DNA of 32,151 nt from contig NZ_BCLE01000039.1 in assembly GCF_001431045.1 (NCBI RefSeq), positions 1 to 32,151 on the forward strand, read 5' to 3'. Below, piece by piece: positions 24,708 through 32,151 of the stretch. This DNA is from Streptococcus orisasini. GTDB taxonomy: Bacteria > Bacillota > Bacilli > Lactobacillales > Streptococcaceae. Each line of letters starts with the position of its first letter. The first letter of the stretch is position 1. The translations under genes and the position numbers were made by a program. The notes beneath the pieces are model-generated. The model was given only the letters and a program-made list of their open reading frames with translations. It searched no databases and was not told the DNA's origin.

Positions 24708-26268
24708 TAATTATCAACTCTCTTCCTTTAAAGGTAGAAAACTTCCTTAATCTAGGTATATTTATATTTTTATTTTCCTCTCCAAATGAAATATTTTGAA
24801 GCTGAGGAATGGAAACTTTAACACTGCGTAAATGTAAAGCAGATAGTAGTTCTGAATGATTGATAGTAACAATAACTTGTATATCTGGGAAGTTTTTAAG
24901 TAAACGACTAATTAAATCCGCCAACAAATCTTTTTGTGTTTTAATATTTTCTAAAATATTAACATCCTTTATATCTTGCCATAAAATATTTTCCTGATCC
25001 TTTAATGCAAAATCAAATTCATATAATTTTTCTTCTGATGAATAAAATAATACGTGATCCTCAACCGAATATATCATATCTCTAGATAGAGGTATTTGAA
25101 GCTTTTTTTCTATATAGAATTCATTAAAAGCCTCAAGCGAACCAATTCCTTCAACTAATGCTGATAAAATTGCATCTTTATATGAAATTCCGCATGAAGC
25201 GGAGACATAGTTATTAACTACATTATTTCCTTTTATCTGAGTAAATAATATCCAAACAATTGGAATGTCAACTTCAGTCCTAATATCAAAAATAGTAACC
25301 TTATAACCCTTTAAATAAATTTCATGTATCAGCTTATTAATATCATTGTCAACAATTTCATTTATTACTTTCGGCTTTGATAATGTAAACCAATAGGTTA
25401 AAAAGGCATCTCTCTCAAGTATTTCAAAAATACCACCTATAATAGCCTCAATTATGTTGGTACCAATAGCCATTCCATTTGAATTACTCTCAATAAATCT
25501 TTTCTCATCCTTTGGAGGACCAAAATTTATTCCTTGTACGGGTAGATAGAGCTGTTCGTTTGATATTAAATCAAAGCCCCTTCTCCAATGTATTTTCTCA
25601 TCAAAATCGGCTGAAACATTATTATTGATAGAGTATTTAGACAGCTCTTTCAAATCTATGTATGGCAAAACTAGTTCAGATTTTTTCGAATATATTTCTT
25701 TATCCATAGAATATGCGCCATGAATTCTTTCTAGTCCTTCTAATACTGCTAAATAAAATGCTGAATTTAGGGTTGACGAACGGCCATGTGAATCAAAATT
25801 TTTTCCATTAGATTGATAAATCTGACTAATCAATGGATAAACAGTAGCATGATTTCTAAATGATTTTTTGCAAACTCCTAATTCTGGGTGAAAAAGTATA
25901 TCGCTATTCCTCTCTAGCACTTGGATCAATTCCGAAAACTTTTTAGAGCGATAACCTTCGTTTATAAAATAATCATCCTCAATTTCTCTTAAAAATATCT
26001 CTTCAAAATAATCTCTATATTCCCAATAAACAATTAATTTTGAAACTTGACCTGTAAACATATCAATTAAAAAGAAATATTTATCTGAGAGTTTTTTTAG
26101 TTCTTGGATTAAAACTTTAGAGATATTCTTAAATTTCAAGGAATCAAAATCACCATAATCCATTGAATAGTCTCTATTTTGATTCAAAAAATCTAGTATA
26201 GAATTTTGGTATTTTTCGTAGCAAACAACAATATAGTTTTCAAACTGGAACTCAACTACTTTTTCCAT
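24682..26268 (-). CDS. YcaO-domain azoline cyclodehydratase
   Basis: ATP-dependent enzyme of 528 aa that converts Cys/Ser/Thr of the precursor into thiazolines/oxazolines. The YcaO ATP/Mg-binding segments are present: SSTLNSAFYLAVLEGLERIHG (164-184), SNGMAIGTNIIEAIIGGIFE then ILERD (263-287), and ILSALVEGIGSLEAF (367-381). The C-terminus is PHPFP, the proline-rich tail typical of azoline-forming YcaOs and part of their active site. AGGTGG six bases upstream fixes the ATG. The gene overlaps the RRE gene by 17 bases and the next gene by 26. The first ~150 residues are less conserved, as usual. Confidence 0.92.
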   Translation of the reverse strand: MEKVVEFQFENYIVVCYEKYQNSILDFLNQNRDYSMDYGDFDSLKFKNISKVLIQELKKLSDKYFFLIDMFTGQVSKLIVYWEYRDYFEEIFLREIEDDYFINEGYRSKKFSELIQVLERNSDILFHPELGVCKKSFRNHATVYPLISQIYQSNGKNFDSHGRSSTLNSAFYLAVLEGLERIHGAYSMDKEIYSKKSELVLPYIDLKELSKYSINNNVSADFDEKIHWRRGFDLISNEQLYLPVQGINFGPPKDEKRFIESNSNGMAIGTNIIEAIIGGIFEILERDAFLTYWFTLSKPKVINEIVDNDINKLIHEIYLKGYKVTIFDIRTEVDIPIVWILFTQIKGNNVVNNYVSASCGISYKDAILSALVEGIGSLEAFNEFYIEKKLQIPLSRDMIYSVEDHVLFYSSEEKLYEFDFALKDQENILWQDIKDVNILENIKTQKDLLADLISRLLKNFPDIQVIVTINHSELLSALHLRSVKVSIPQLQNISFGEENKNINIPRLRKFSTFKGRELIINDKPHPFP

Positions 26269-27748
26269 AATTGTCCACCTCTATCTGTCTCACAACAATA
26301 CCAACATTATCTAATAGTTGCTCATATATCCATTTTTTTTCAGTATAATTTATGTTCTTTTCTTCAAATGCTGTTTGCAACTTTTCAATCTTTGTTTCAA
26401 CATCGAAAATTAGCTCATCGCTACTGATAAATTTTTCTTTGCTTTGATTCTCAAAAATAGAATCATAAACTAATTGCTCCTGATTTTCGAGTAAAGAAAT
26501 ATTATCCGCTAAAATCTTTTTAGAATTCTCCACATTTGAAAAGGGAGTAGAAAATTTAAATATTTTTTTAGTTTCCAAATTTCTAATAATAAAATTATAC
26601 AAACCAGATTTTTCACCTTGTATAACTTTTATATCAAACCTATTATTTAAATTATACTCATCAATTACATACCACTGTTCACCAACATTGATTATTTGAC
26701 ATAGTTTATCTAATTTTTTTTCATAGTAGTCTTCCGCTCGGCAAACAATCCAGGATTTACCTGAAAGTTTTTCAAGACTATACTGAAGAGCTATAATAAA
26801 AGTATCGAGAAATGAAATTAGAAAGTCCGTTCCTGCAAATAAAAATTCTCTTTTATTTAAGTCATCATGAATCCCAAAAACTACTTTATTATTCTGATGA
26901 ACTGTAGCTAAGGCACTATTTCTATGCTTCGATAAAGAATATGGAAACTTATTATTTTGAAGTACATTTTCTAATAATCTAACTCGTCTACTTATGTCAG
27001 CAATATCATTCGTAGGGATATTGACATCACTCATCAGCATCTCAAAGTGATATTGGTTAAATCTAAATTCTTCAAATTGTCCTTCATGATTCAAGACTGC
27101 TCCAACTAAATTATTTCCAATTATTTGTTTAATGATAAATATTGAAAAATAATGATCAAACATTAATTTTTGAACGTAATTTAATTTATTATAGTCAAAT
27201 TGACTATGATTATATATTTGTTCTACATCAAAAAATATATCTTTATAATAATTTTGTGAAAGGAAAATTTTTTTAGTTTTCCCATTCATTTTTATTTGTA
27301 CTTCTTTGATTTCTGCAAATTTGCAGTGTAATTTTAATTTCGTCAATAAATTAAATAATTTATTAAATTGCTCTGGAATATAGATACAAATATCATCTAC
27401 TTTTTCAATGAAATCGTCTATTGAAAGATTAGTTTCACCATATACACATAACAAATCAATTAAAGATGAATCAAGGGTAGAAACATCTGATTGAAAAATA
27501 AAGACAGCCCCGATCTCTCTCAATAATTTTATATATTGTAAGATTTCGTACTCTGAAATCTTCAAAAATGAACAAAGACTATCTATTGAAATTACTTGCC
27601 TAGTTGCCTTTAGAATCTTTTTTAATATATTTATGGATACTTTATCGTGGGGAGCAGTTAGTTGGTAATGTGCAGTTTTTAAAAACACCTCTCCTTCCGC
27701 TTCATATATAAGAAGATTTCTTCTGGAAAGTACTTTAAATTTACTCAT
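26252..27748 (-). CDS. RRE leader-binding / ocin-ThiF-like partner of the YcaO enzyme
   Basis: A 498-aa protein. Residues about 10-85 have the strand-strand-winged-helix pattern of a RiPP recognition element (LLIYEAEGEVFLKTAHYQL, then SINILKKILKAT and SEYEILQYIKLLREIGAVFIF), which grips the leader peptide. The middle resembles a degenerate E1/ThiF-like domain (VQKLMFDHYFSIFIIKQIIG, then GQFEEFRFNQYHF, where related proteins have cysteines). The last ~100 residues are unassigned and Lys/Asn-rich. Position directly before the YcaO gene, overlapping it by 17 bases, matches thiopeptide F-type proteins (TbtF-like). GAGGTG upstream supports the ATG. Confidence 0.7.
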   Translation of the reverse strand: MSKFKVLSRRNLLIYEAEGEVFLKTAHYQLTAPHDKVSINILKKILKATRQVISIDSLCSFLKISEYEILQYIKLLREIGAVFIFQSDVSTLDSSLIDLLCVYGETNLSIDDFIEKVDDICIYIPEQFNKLFNLLTKLKLHCKFAEIKEVQIKMNGKTKKIFLSQNYYKDIFFDVEQIYNHSQFDYNKLNYVQKLMFDHYFSIFIIKQIIGNNLVGAVLNHEGQFEEFRFNQYHFEMLMSDVNIPTNDIADISRRVRLLENVLQNNKFPYSLSKHRNSALATVHQNNKVVFGIHDDLNKREFLFAGTDFLISFLDTFIIALQYSLEKLSGKSWIVCRAEDYYEKKLDKLCQIINVGEQWYVIDEYNLNNRFDIKVIQGEKSGLYNFIIRNLETKKIFKFSTPFSNVENSKKILADNISLLENQEQLVYDSIFENQSKEKFISSDELIFDVETKIEKLQTAFEEKNINYTEKKWIYEQLLDNVGIVVRQIEVDNYGKSS

Positions 27749-30224
27749 ATTGGTACACCTCTATTTGATACTCAGTAGTATACTCGGAATCGTCACCCAA
27801 ATATTCTTCAATAAAAATTTCATTTGCCATGTTATTCTTAATATAAGGAACGATATTTTTTAGAAAAAACTTACACGACAACGGGTTCTTTAGATCATAA
27901 TACATTGGTTTCAACTTATTATATTTATTTACATGTTCATAATTACGATTAAATCGAAGAAAAAAGTTCGTCTCTATACAATATTTTTTAAATAGTTTAT
28001 TGATAAATATGTATTTTTGTTCATCGCAAGATAATGACAAAATCTCAGAAATTTCAGAGAAGATACTAAGCTTATATACTTTCCTTGAAATTACCAAATT
28101 ATCAAAGCGTAACTCTGGTATATAGTTGCTTTGTATCAACTCAGAAAATCGAAAATACATAGCCCCATTTGAAAAAATCTGCAGTAAATTAGAAATGTAC
28201 CCTGGCATTAATGCAGGAGTCAAAGAACCTCTATGTAATATCCTAAATTTATTATTATTTTCATCATATAAATCTAATCCATTAGATGCTACTTTCATGT
28301 AGCATTTGTCAATATTTATATCATCTTTCCTTGATATAAATCTACTATTACCAATATAGTTTGTAAAACAACGCTTCTGAAGGGTATTATTTTTCATATT
28401 TCCATTAAATCCAAATGTATCAGAAATTTCATAATAATTATTTTTTTTATACAATTCATCTACAAATTGATGATAACTTTGAGAAGTAGAAATATAACTT
28501 TCAAAAATATTCATGAAACGAGCGCTATATTTCTCCTGTCCTTCATAACAATTATTAATGATTAATTTGTTATGATTTACCTTTTGAAGAAAAAAAGTAC
28601 TATCTATATCATTCGAACGGATTGCCTCTGGAATATTATTTACAAACTCTAAAATCAAGCCTTTTAAATCAATGAAGCCCTCTTGTGAGTGACTTAATAC
28701 TAAGTCATTTAATTGTTCTATAAATTGAATTTTTAATTCATCTAAATTTTTTACTAAAGGACTTATAAAGTTAGGATTTGTATGTGCGAAATCTCCCCAA
28801 TAACCTTTCATTAATTCAGAAACCTCAAAAATTACACTTTGAAATCGATCATCAAAAAATATTTTTTCGTTTTCTTTGAAGATAAGCTTCAATCTATCAA
28901 CAACCTCAAATCTTAGTCTTTGACTAGCATTAAAAATTTGACCAAATCTTTGAATTATTTTTAAATTCTTCACATCGCTTTCAGATACAATCTTTTCAGA
29001 TGCAATTGGTCTTTCAACATTATTTTTATAAGAAACAACATAGAAAGCTTCTGTTATTAAAAAATTTGTACCAATAGTGGAATTTATCTCCTCAATAACC
29101 GGCGAATAATTTGTAATATTTTTTTCTAAATTTTCAAGAGAAAAATCCACAGACAAAGACTTCTTCAATTTTAATAAAGAATTCAAATAAAAATTCAATT
29201 TTTGATATAAAATAGTTTCAATTCCGCTCAACTTATCAAGAGCATCTAAAATTAAAGACTCTGAATTACCTTCCTCAAAACCAATTACAGGAATCAAAAT
29301 ATTTTTTTTAACCAATCGAGAGACAAGCATCATCACTTTTTCATAATTATAATTCGGGAACAACTGCTCGCGAAAATCACTAAAATTAAAATACTCATCT
29401 AGGTCATATTTCTCAAAAAAATTTACCATCTTACTATTTATCTGAAACTTAACTATACCCTCTTCTCCATAAAGAATTTTTTTTGAGGTAGATTTATTAC
29501 TATTTACTATTGCTTCAAAAAATAATTTATCATCTTCAGAAATAATTGTTGATGGAGGTAATGCAAATTTTGCTTTCGAAAGAAATTCTTTCGAGTTTTC
29601 TATGTAATGAAAAATTATTTTGTATATAAATGTAAGATTGAGTTCAACATTATATGTCGTTGGAGTGGGATATTCTGTATTTGAAATTGAAGTTGAAAAT
29701 GCAAACGGACTAGTTTTCATAATAGACCTTGTAATATAATTGTAAAATGGATGGTCATTTTTTCTATGTTTTCTCTTATGTTCTTCAGCAGATGTATATA
29801 AGTAATTATAAAAACTATGTGTTATAGATGAATTTGTTAGTAGAAGAGAAGAAGCCTGATCAGAGTTTTCAAGAAAGAATTTTTGAATTCTTCTTCTACT
29901 TTCTAATAAATTTCTATTGTATTGGATAAAAATATTATTTTCTTCCTCTATTAATTCCAATGTAAGTTGCTTAAGTTTTATAAAGATTTTAACCTTTGTA
30001 AATTTTTTCTTCTCTAAATGTTTTAAAAAATTTTTGTATTCTCCTGAATAAAATAAATTTCTATTTAAATTAAACAAATCACAGACTTCTAAATTATCTT
30101 CAAGCAGATTAGAAATACTATCTATCAAATAATAATATTTATCAAACTCAATCTTCTCAAATATTTCACTAAACTTTTTTTTGGAAACATTATTGAATCG
30201 TTTTAATACCATTGGATTTATCAA
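27741..30224 (-). CDS. LanB-type dehydratase N-terminal (tRNA-Glu-dependent glutamylation) protein
   Basis: An 827-aa protein that uses glutamyl-tRNA to glutamylate Ser/Thr of the precursor, the first half of dehydration. ITRSIMKTSPFAFSTSIS (164-181) is the conserved K(T/S)SPF block of Lant_dehydr_N proteins. VVSYKNNVERPIASEKIVS (about 408-426) and RFRFSEL-type blocks in the C-terminal half also fit the family. The elimination domain is absent, as in split thiopeptide LanBs, and is encoded at 22585-23394. The start is TTG with AGGAG six bases upstream; the first ATG is four codons in and too far from that site. It overlaps the RRE gene by eight bases. Confidence 0.87.
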   Translation of the reverse strand: MINPMVLKRFNNVSKKKFSEIFEKIEFDKYYYLIDSISNLLEDNLEVCDLFNLNRNLFYSGEYKNFLKHLEKKKFTKVKIFIKLKQLTLELIEEENNIFIQYNRNLLESRRRIQKFFLENSDQASSLLLTNSSITHSFYNYLYTSAEEHKRKHRKNDHPFYNYITRSIMKTSPFAFSTSISNTEYPTPTTYNVELNLTFIYKIIFHYIENSKEFLSKAKFALPPSTIISEDDKLFFEAIVNSNKSTSKKILYGEEGIVKFQINSKMVNFFEKYDLDEYFNFSDFREQLFPNYNYEKVMMLVSRLVKKNILIPVIGFEEGNSESLILDALDKLSGIETILYQKLNFYLNSLLKLKKSLSVDFSLENLEKNITNYSPVIEEINSTIGTNFLITEAFYVVSYKNNVERPIASEKIVSESDVKNLKIIQRFGQIFNASQRLRFEVVDRLKLIFKENEKIFFDDRFQSVIFEVSELMKGYWGDFAHTNPNFISPLVKNLDELKIQFIEQLNDLVLSHSQEGFIDLKGLILEFVNNIPEAIRSNDIDSTFFLQKVNHNKLIINNCYEGQEKYSARFMNIFESYISTSQSYHQFVDELYKKNNYYEISDTFGFNGNMKNNTLQKRCFTNYIGNSRFISRKDDINIDKCYMKVASNGLDLYDENNNKFRILHRGSLTPALMPGYISNLLQIFSNGAMYFRFSELIQSNYIPELRFDNLVISRKVYKLSIFSEISEILSLSCDEQKYIFINKLFKKYCIETNFFLRFNRNYEHVNKYNKLKPMYYDLKNPLSCKFFLKNIVPYIKNNMANEIFIEEYLGDDSEYTTEYQIEVYQYE

Positions 30225-30245
30225 CTTTATCTCCTCTCAATTACC

Positions 30246-31289
30246 TTATAGTGAGAACTTATACCTAACCTTATCCGGATGGTTATGTTCAAATTCTTTC
30301 ACTACCATGTAACAGAATAGATGTTTTTTCAACATACTTTGCTCAAATAGCGGTAATGAAACATACATCAAATTTATTACATCTCTAAATGCTAACATTT
30401 CTGGAGAAAGCATCAGAGAATCTAGATTATCCATACTTAATAATGATAAATGATAGGAATTATCCAGTTTAGAAATATATTCTTTAAATAAATTAAATTG
30501 TTTTTGATAGCTTAAATAGCTACTTTCTTCTATTTTAGAATCTCTTATATTTATTGTATTGTAATATTCAATCATTTTTAAATAAAATTTTTTAAAGCAA
30601 TCAATTACCATATCTACTTTCTCAGAAATCAATTCATACTCTACGGTATAGTTTCTGTTTTTATAGTCAAAATATATTTTTTCAAAATTTTCTAAAACTT
30701 TTTTTCTATTAAAATCGTTACTTATATTTGAAAAGAATCCCATAATATGAGAAAGAAAGGATAAATAACCAAATTCTTCCCCTAAGTAAAATATTTCGCT
30801 AGTTCTCTTAAATAAAGTTATAAAGTAAACCAGTTTAGCACTTGGTAAATTTAATTCTCTAAAATAAGATAATATTTCTGTATAGAGACTATTCAATTCA
30901 AATCGTATTGCTCTAAATTCTTTTTTTTGGAAATTTGAATTAAAAATAGAAGTTTTTTCTGGCCTCGTAATTAAAGTACCATGTTTATGAACCTGTATTT
31001 TATCTAGCTTTCTTAATTCAAGATCAGATAATCTCTTTTGTTCATTAAAATACAGCCGTTCCTTAAAAGTATAATCTCCTTCTATTTTTTTATACTTATT
31101 AGACAGATCTTTTAATACATTCATAACCAATTTTTCTTCATTTTCTTCTTCACATACTACCATTATATTAGGTCCATACATCCAGTCTAAATCAATATAA
31201 TACCTATTAGAAATTGAACTTATAATTTCATTCATTTCTAAGATTGTTTCTAACTTTGAATTTGAATAATCGTATAATGAAACCGGCAT
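30246..31289 (-). CDS. Divergent SpaB_C-like protein, probable thiopeptide pyridine synthase (TclM/TbtD-like)
   Basis: A 347-aa protein. RYYIDLDWMYGPNIMVVCE (about 29-47) mirrors the strand-turn FxRYWxGGPHxRL of SpaB_C proteins, and a long helical region plus a terminal LFEQSMLKKHLFCYMVVKEF replaces the usual HxHxNR block. HKHGTLITRPEKTSIFNSNF (about 102-121) looks like a conserved loop specific to this subtype. Such enzymes join two dehydroalanines by aza-[4+2] cycloaddition into a pyridine and expel the leader. It is the first enzyme after the precursor. The frame extends to 31349 but that part translates the terminator hairpin; GAGG six bases before the ATG at 31289 gives the real start. 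Confidence 0.6.
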   Translation of the reverse strand: MPVSLYDYSNSKLETILEMNEIISSISNRYYIDLDWMYGPNIMVVCEEENEEKLVMNVLKDLSNKYKKIEGDYTFKERLYFNEQKRLSDLELRKLDKIQVHKHGTLITRPEKTSIFNSNFQKKEFRAIRFELNSLYTEILSYFRELNLPSAKLVYFITLFKRTSEIFYLGEEFGYLSFLSHIMGFFSNISNDFNRKKVLENFEKIYFDYKNRNYTVEYELISEKVDMVIDCFKKFYLKMIEYYNTINIRDSKIEESSYLSYQKQFNLFKEYISKLDNSYHLSLLSMDNLDSLMLSPEMLAFRDVINLMYVSLPLFEQSMLKKHLFCYMVVKEFEHNHPDKVRYKFSL

Positions 31290-31304
31290 AATGTACCTCA
31301 CTAT

Positions 31305-31337
31305 TTTAAAAAAAGCAGTTGTTATTGCAACTGCTTT
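31305..31337 (-). terminator. Strong terminator/attenuator between precursor and biosynthetic genes
   Basis: A ten-base perfect stem (31337-31328 with 31321-31312), a six-base loop and a T7 tail on the minus strand lie 31 bases past the precursor stop and 15 bases before the next gene. No other promoter is obvious between it and the 31289 start, so the operon is probably read by partial read-through, making precursor mRNA the dominant product. Confidence 0.85.
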
Positions 31338-31368
31338 AGTAAACACCAAACACCTTATAAACTATTGC

Positions 31369-31551
31369 TTAGGTACTTGAAGAACAACATGAACTAGAAC
31401 CACAAGTTGAACAACCATTAGAAATCATAGAGCCACTTGTAGCAGCGGTCTCAGGTAACGCTGTAACTTCTTTAAGCTCTGTAAATTCCAATTCATCTAA
31501 GTCTGAAAATAGTTCATCAACATTAATGTTTTCATTTTTATCGTTAACCAT
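31369..31551 (-). CDS. Thiopeptide precursor peptide
   Basis: A 60-aa RiPP precursor. The leader (residues 1 to about 43) is acidic (DELFSDLDELEFTELKEV) and ends with an ALPE motif like that of lactazole-type leaders. The proposed core is residues 44-60, SNGCSTCGSSSCCSSST, made only of Ser, Cys, Gly, Thr and one Asn. Ser44 and Ser54 are spaced as positions 1 and 11, and Ser54 is followed by Cys-Cys as in thiocillin (SCC) and follows two serines as in lactazole (SSSC). AGGAGG seven bases upstream selects the ATG at 31551 over a TTG two codons earlier. A core starting at Ser39 or Ser41 is possible. Confidence 0.9.
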   Translation of the reverse strand: MVNDKNENINVDELFSDLDELEFTELKEVTALPETAATSGSMISNGCSTCGSSSCCSSST

Positions 31552-31582
31552 AAACAAACCTCCTTACATTTTTTATACATTC

Positions 31583-31611
31583 ATTTTATCAAAAAACAAA
31601 CTTAAATGCAA
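31583..31611 (-). promoter_or_regulatory. Promoter of the thiopeptide operon
   Basis: On the minus strand TTGCAT (31611-31606), a 17-base spacer and TAAAAT (31588-31583) form a good vegetative promoter about 31 bases upstream of the precursor start codon. Confidence 0.65.
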
Positions 31612-31621
31612 GCGTTTTCTT
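31606..31621 (-). promoter_or_regulatory. cre-like site overlapping the -35 of the thiopeptide promoter
   Basis: AAGAAAACGCTTGCAT on the minus strand matches 15 of 16 positions of the CcpA consensus WTGNAANCGNWNNCWW; only the conserved T at position 2 differs. It covers the -35 hexamer, so CcpA binding would block RNA polymerase and tie antibiotic production to carbon supply. Confidence 0.5.
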
Positions 31622-31639
31622 TTCTTTATAATCACTATT

Positions 31640-32151
31640 ATCATTCGAAAGTGATAATGTCTTAGCTAGGTCGAATGTGAAAATGTCCCGTCTGTTAAAC
31701 TAGAAAGATGAGGAAAACAGAACTAACTATGATAGAGTCAAAGAAATACGCAGTCATCAAAGCTGTTTGTGAGGGTAAAAAACAGAAAAACAGGGCTTGT
31801 GTAGAATTAGGGTTAAGCAAAAGGCAGGTGAACCGATTGATACTAGCCTATCGAGAGAAAGGAAAGTCAGCTTTCGTTCATGATAATAGATCAAAAAGAT
31901 CAACTCATGCCATGTCTTTAGAAACAAAGAAAAGGATTATCGAGAAATATCAACGTTACGGTGATTTAAGACCAAATGTTGTTCATTTCTGCGAACTACT
32001 AGCGGAAGAAGAAAACATCGCCTATTCAGATACAACGGTTAGAAAACTACTCTACCAAGCAGGGTTTCTATCTCCAAAGACACAACGAGCAACGAAAAGA
32101 CGATTGAAACAAGAAGCCAAACAAAAGAAAAAGGAGGCAGAAAAAAGAGAA
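31640..32151 (+). mobile_element. Left part of an IS1202-like insertion sequence (continues past the window)
   Basis: A transposase gene begins at 31708 and runs off the window end. The left boundary is unproven: an inverted repeat ATTATCA-N8-TGATAAT lies at about 31645-31667, and the sequence from about 31669 on differs in composition from the operon. The right end and any target duplication are outside. Confidence 0.55.
31708..32151 (+). CDS. IS1202-like (ISNCY group) transposase, N-terminal 148 codons
   Basis: The frame opens at ATG 31708 and stays open to the last base. The N-terminus MRKTELTMIESKKYAVIKAV is followed by a helix-turn-helix (KNRACVELGLSKRQVNRLI about 27-45), a KGKSAFVHDNRSKRS linker, a second DNA-binding segment (DTTVRKLLYQAGFLSPKTQR about 109-128) and a basic coil. 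This is the N-terminal layout of IS1202-type transposases, which precede the DDE catalytic domain. The catalytic part is beyond the window, so activity cannot be judged. It points away from the thiopeptide operon. Confidence 0.75.
   Translation, partial: MRKTELTMIESKKYAVIKAVCEGKKQKNRACVELGLSKRQVNRLILAYREKGKSAFVHDNRSKRSTHAMSLETKKRIIEKYQRYGDLRPNVVHFCELLAEEENIAYSDTTVRKLLYQAGFLSPKTQRATKRRLKQEAKQKKKEAEKRE

Noticed and set aside
31290..31349. N-terminal extension of the pyridine-synthase candidate
   Set aside because: These codons are the terminator hairpin; the ATG at 31289 has its own ribosome binding site.
1..32151. CRISPR arrays, tRNA or rRNA genes
   Set aside because: No regularly spaced repeats, no cloverleaf or TTCRA-type tRNA core and no rRNA-like conserved stretch was found on either strand by reading.

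Overview
The window reads as chromosomal DNA of a low-GC Gram-positive coccus, most likely a Streptococcus. Supporting signs are strong AGGAGG-type ribosome binding sites, many PTS systems, a streptococcal-type PstS lipoprotein, an rpsI tail ending KKARKASQFSKR and an IS1202-like transposase. Nearly every gene is on the minus strand. Species level is not decidable by eye.

Region A (1-14.3 kb) is ordinary metabolic chromosome. It holds the start of a phosphate (pst) operon behind a Pho-box-like promoter. Next is a mannose-family PTS operon (IIA-IIB-IIC-IID) with an FrlB-like SIS deglycase, a HAD phosphatase and a GntR/UTRA regulator, which together look like an Amadori-compound (fructosamine) utilisation system. 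A degenerate Doc-toxin fragment follows. Then come a transaldolase, a glycyl radical enzyme activase, a GRE of the PflD/YbiW kind, a fructose-family PTS (IIA, IIB, IIC) and a SorC regulator, which look like an anaerobic sugar or sugar-alcohol pathway.

Region B (14.3-16.3 kb) is nearly gene-free. It contains a BOX-like cluster of small inverted repeats and, at 14843-14893, a detached copy of the 3' end of rpsI (ribosomal protein S9), followed on the minus strand by a terminator. This is what integration of a mobile element into the 3' end of rpsI leaves behind. I infer that everything from about 14.9 kb to beyond the right edge lies on an integrated island whose integrase end, next to the intact rpsI, is outside the window.

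Region C (16.3-31.6 kb) is a very AT-rich, single-direction operon of overlapping genes with the gene set of a thiopeptide (pyritide) pathway. It has a 60-aa precursor whose C-terminus is SNGCSTCGSSSCCSSST, a probable pyridine synthase, a LanB-type glutamylation protein, an RRE leader-binding protein, a YcaO cyclodehydratase ending PHPFP, two SagB/nitroreductase-like proteins, a LanB C-terminal (elimination-type) protein, a ThiF-like protein without the usual cysteines, an ABC transporter, an unrecognised 380-aa protein, a class III aminotransferase and a short-chain dehydrogenase. The precursor has its own promoter with a catabolite-repression-like site over the -35. A strong terminator separates precursor from enzymes, a classic way to make more substrate than enzyme.

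Proposed logic: RRE plus YcaO (and the ThiF-like protein) make azolines on Cys/Ser/Thr; SagB oxidises them to azoles; the split LanB makes Dha/Dhb; the pyridine synthase joins two Dha residues and releases the leader, so no protease is needed; SDR plus aminotransferase tailor a terminus, possibly the C-terminal Thr. That last step, an aminotransferase in a thiopeptide operon, is the most novel-looking part. Region D (31.6 kb to the end) is the left part of an IS1202-like insertion sequence.
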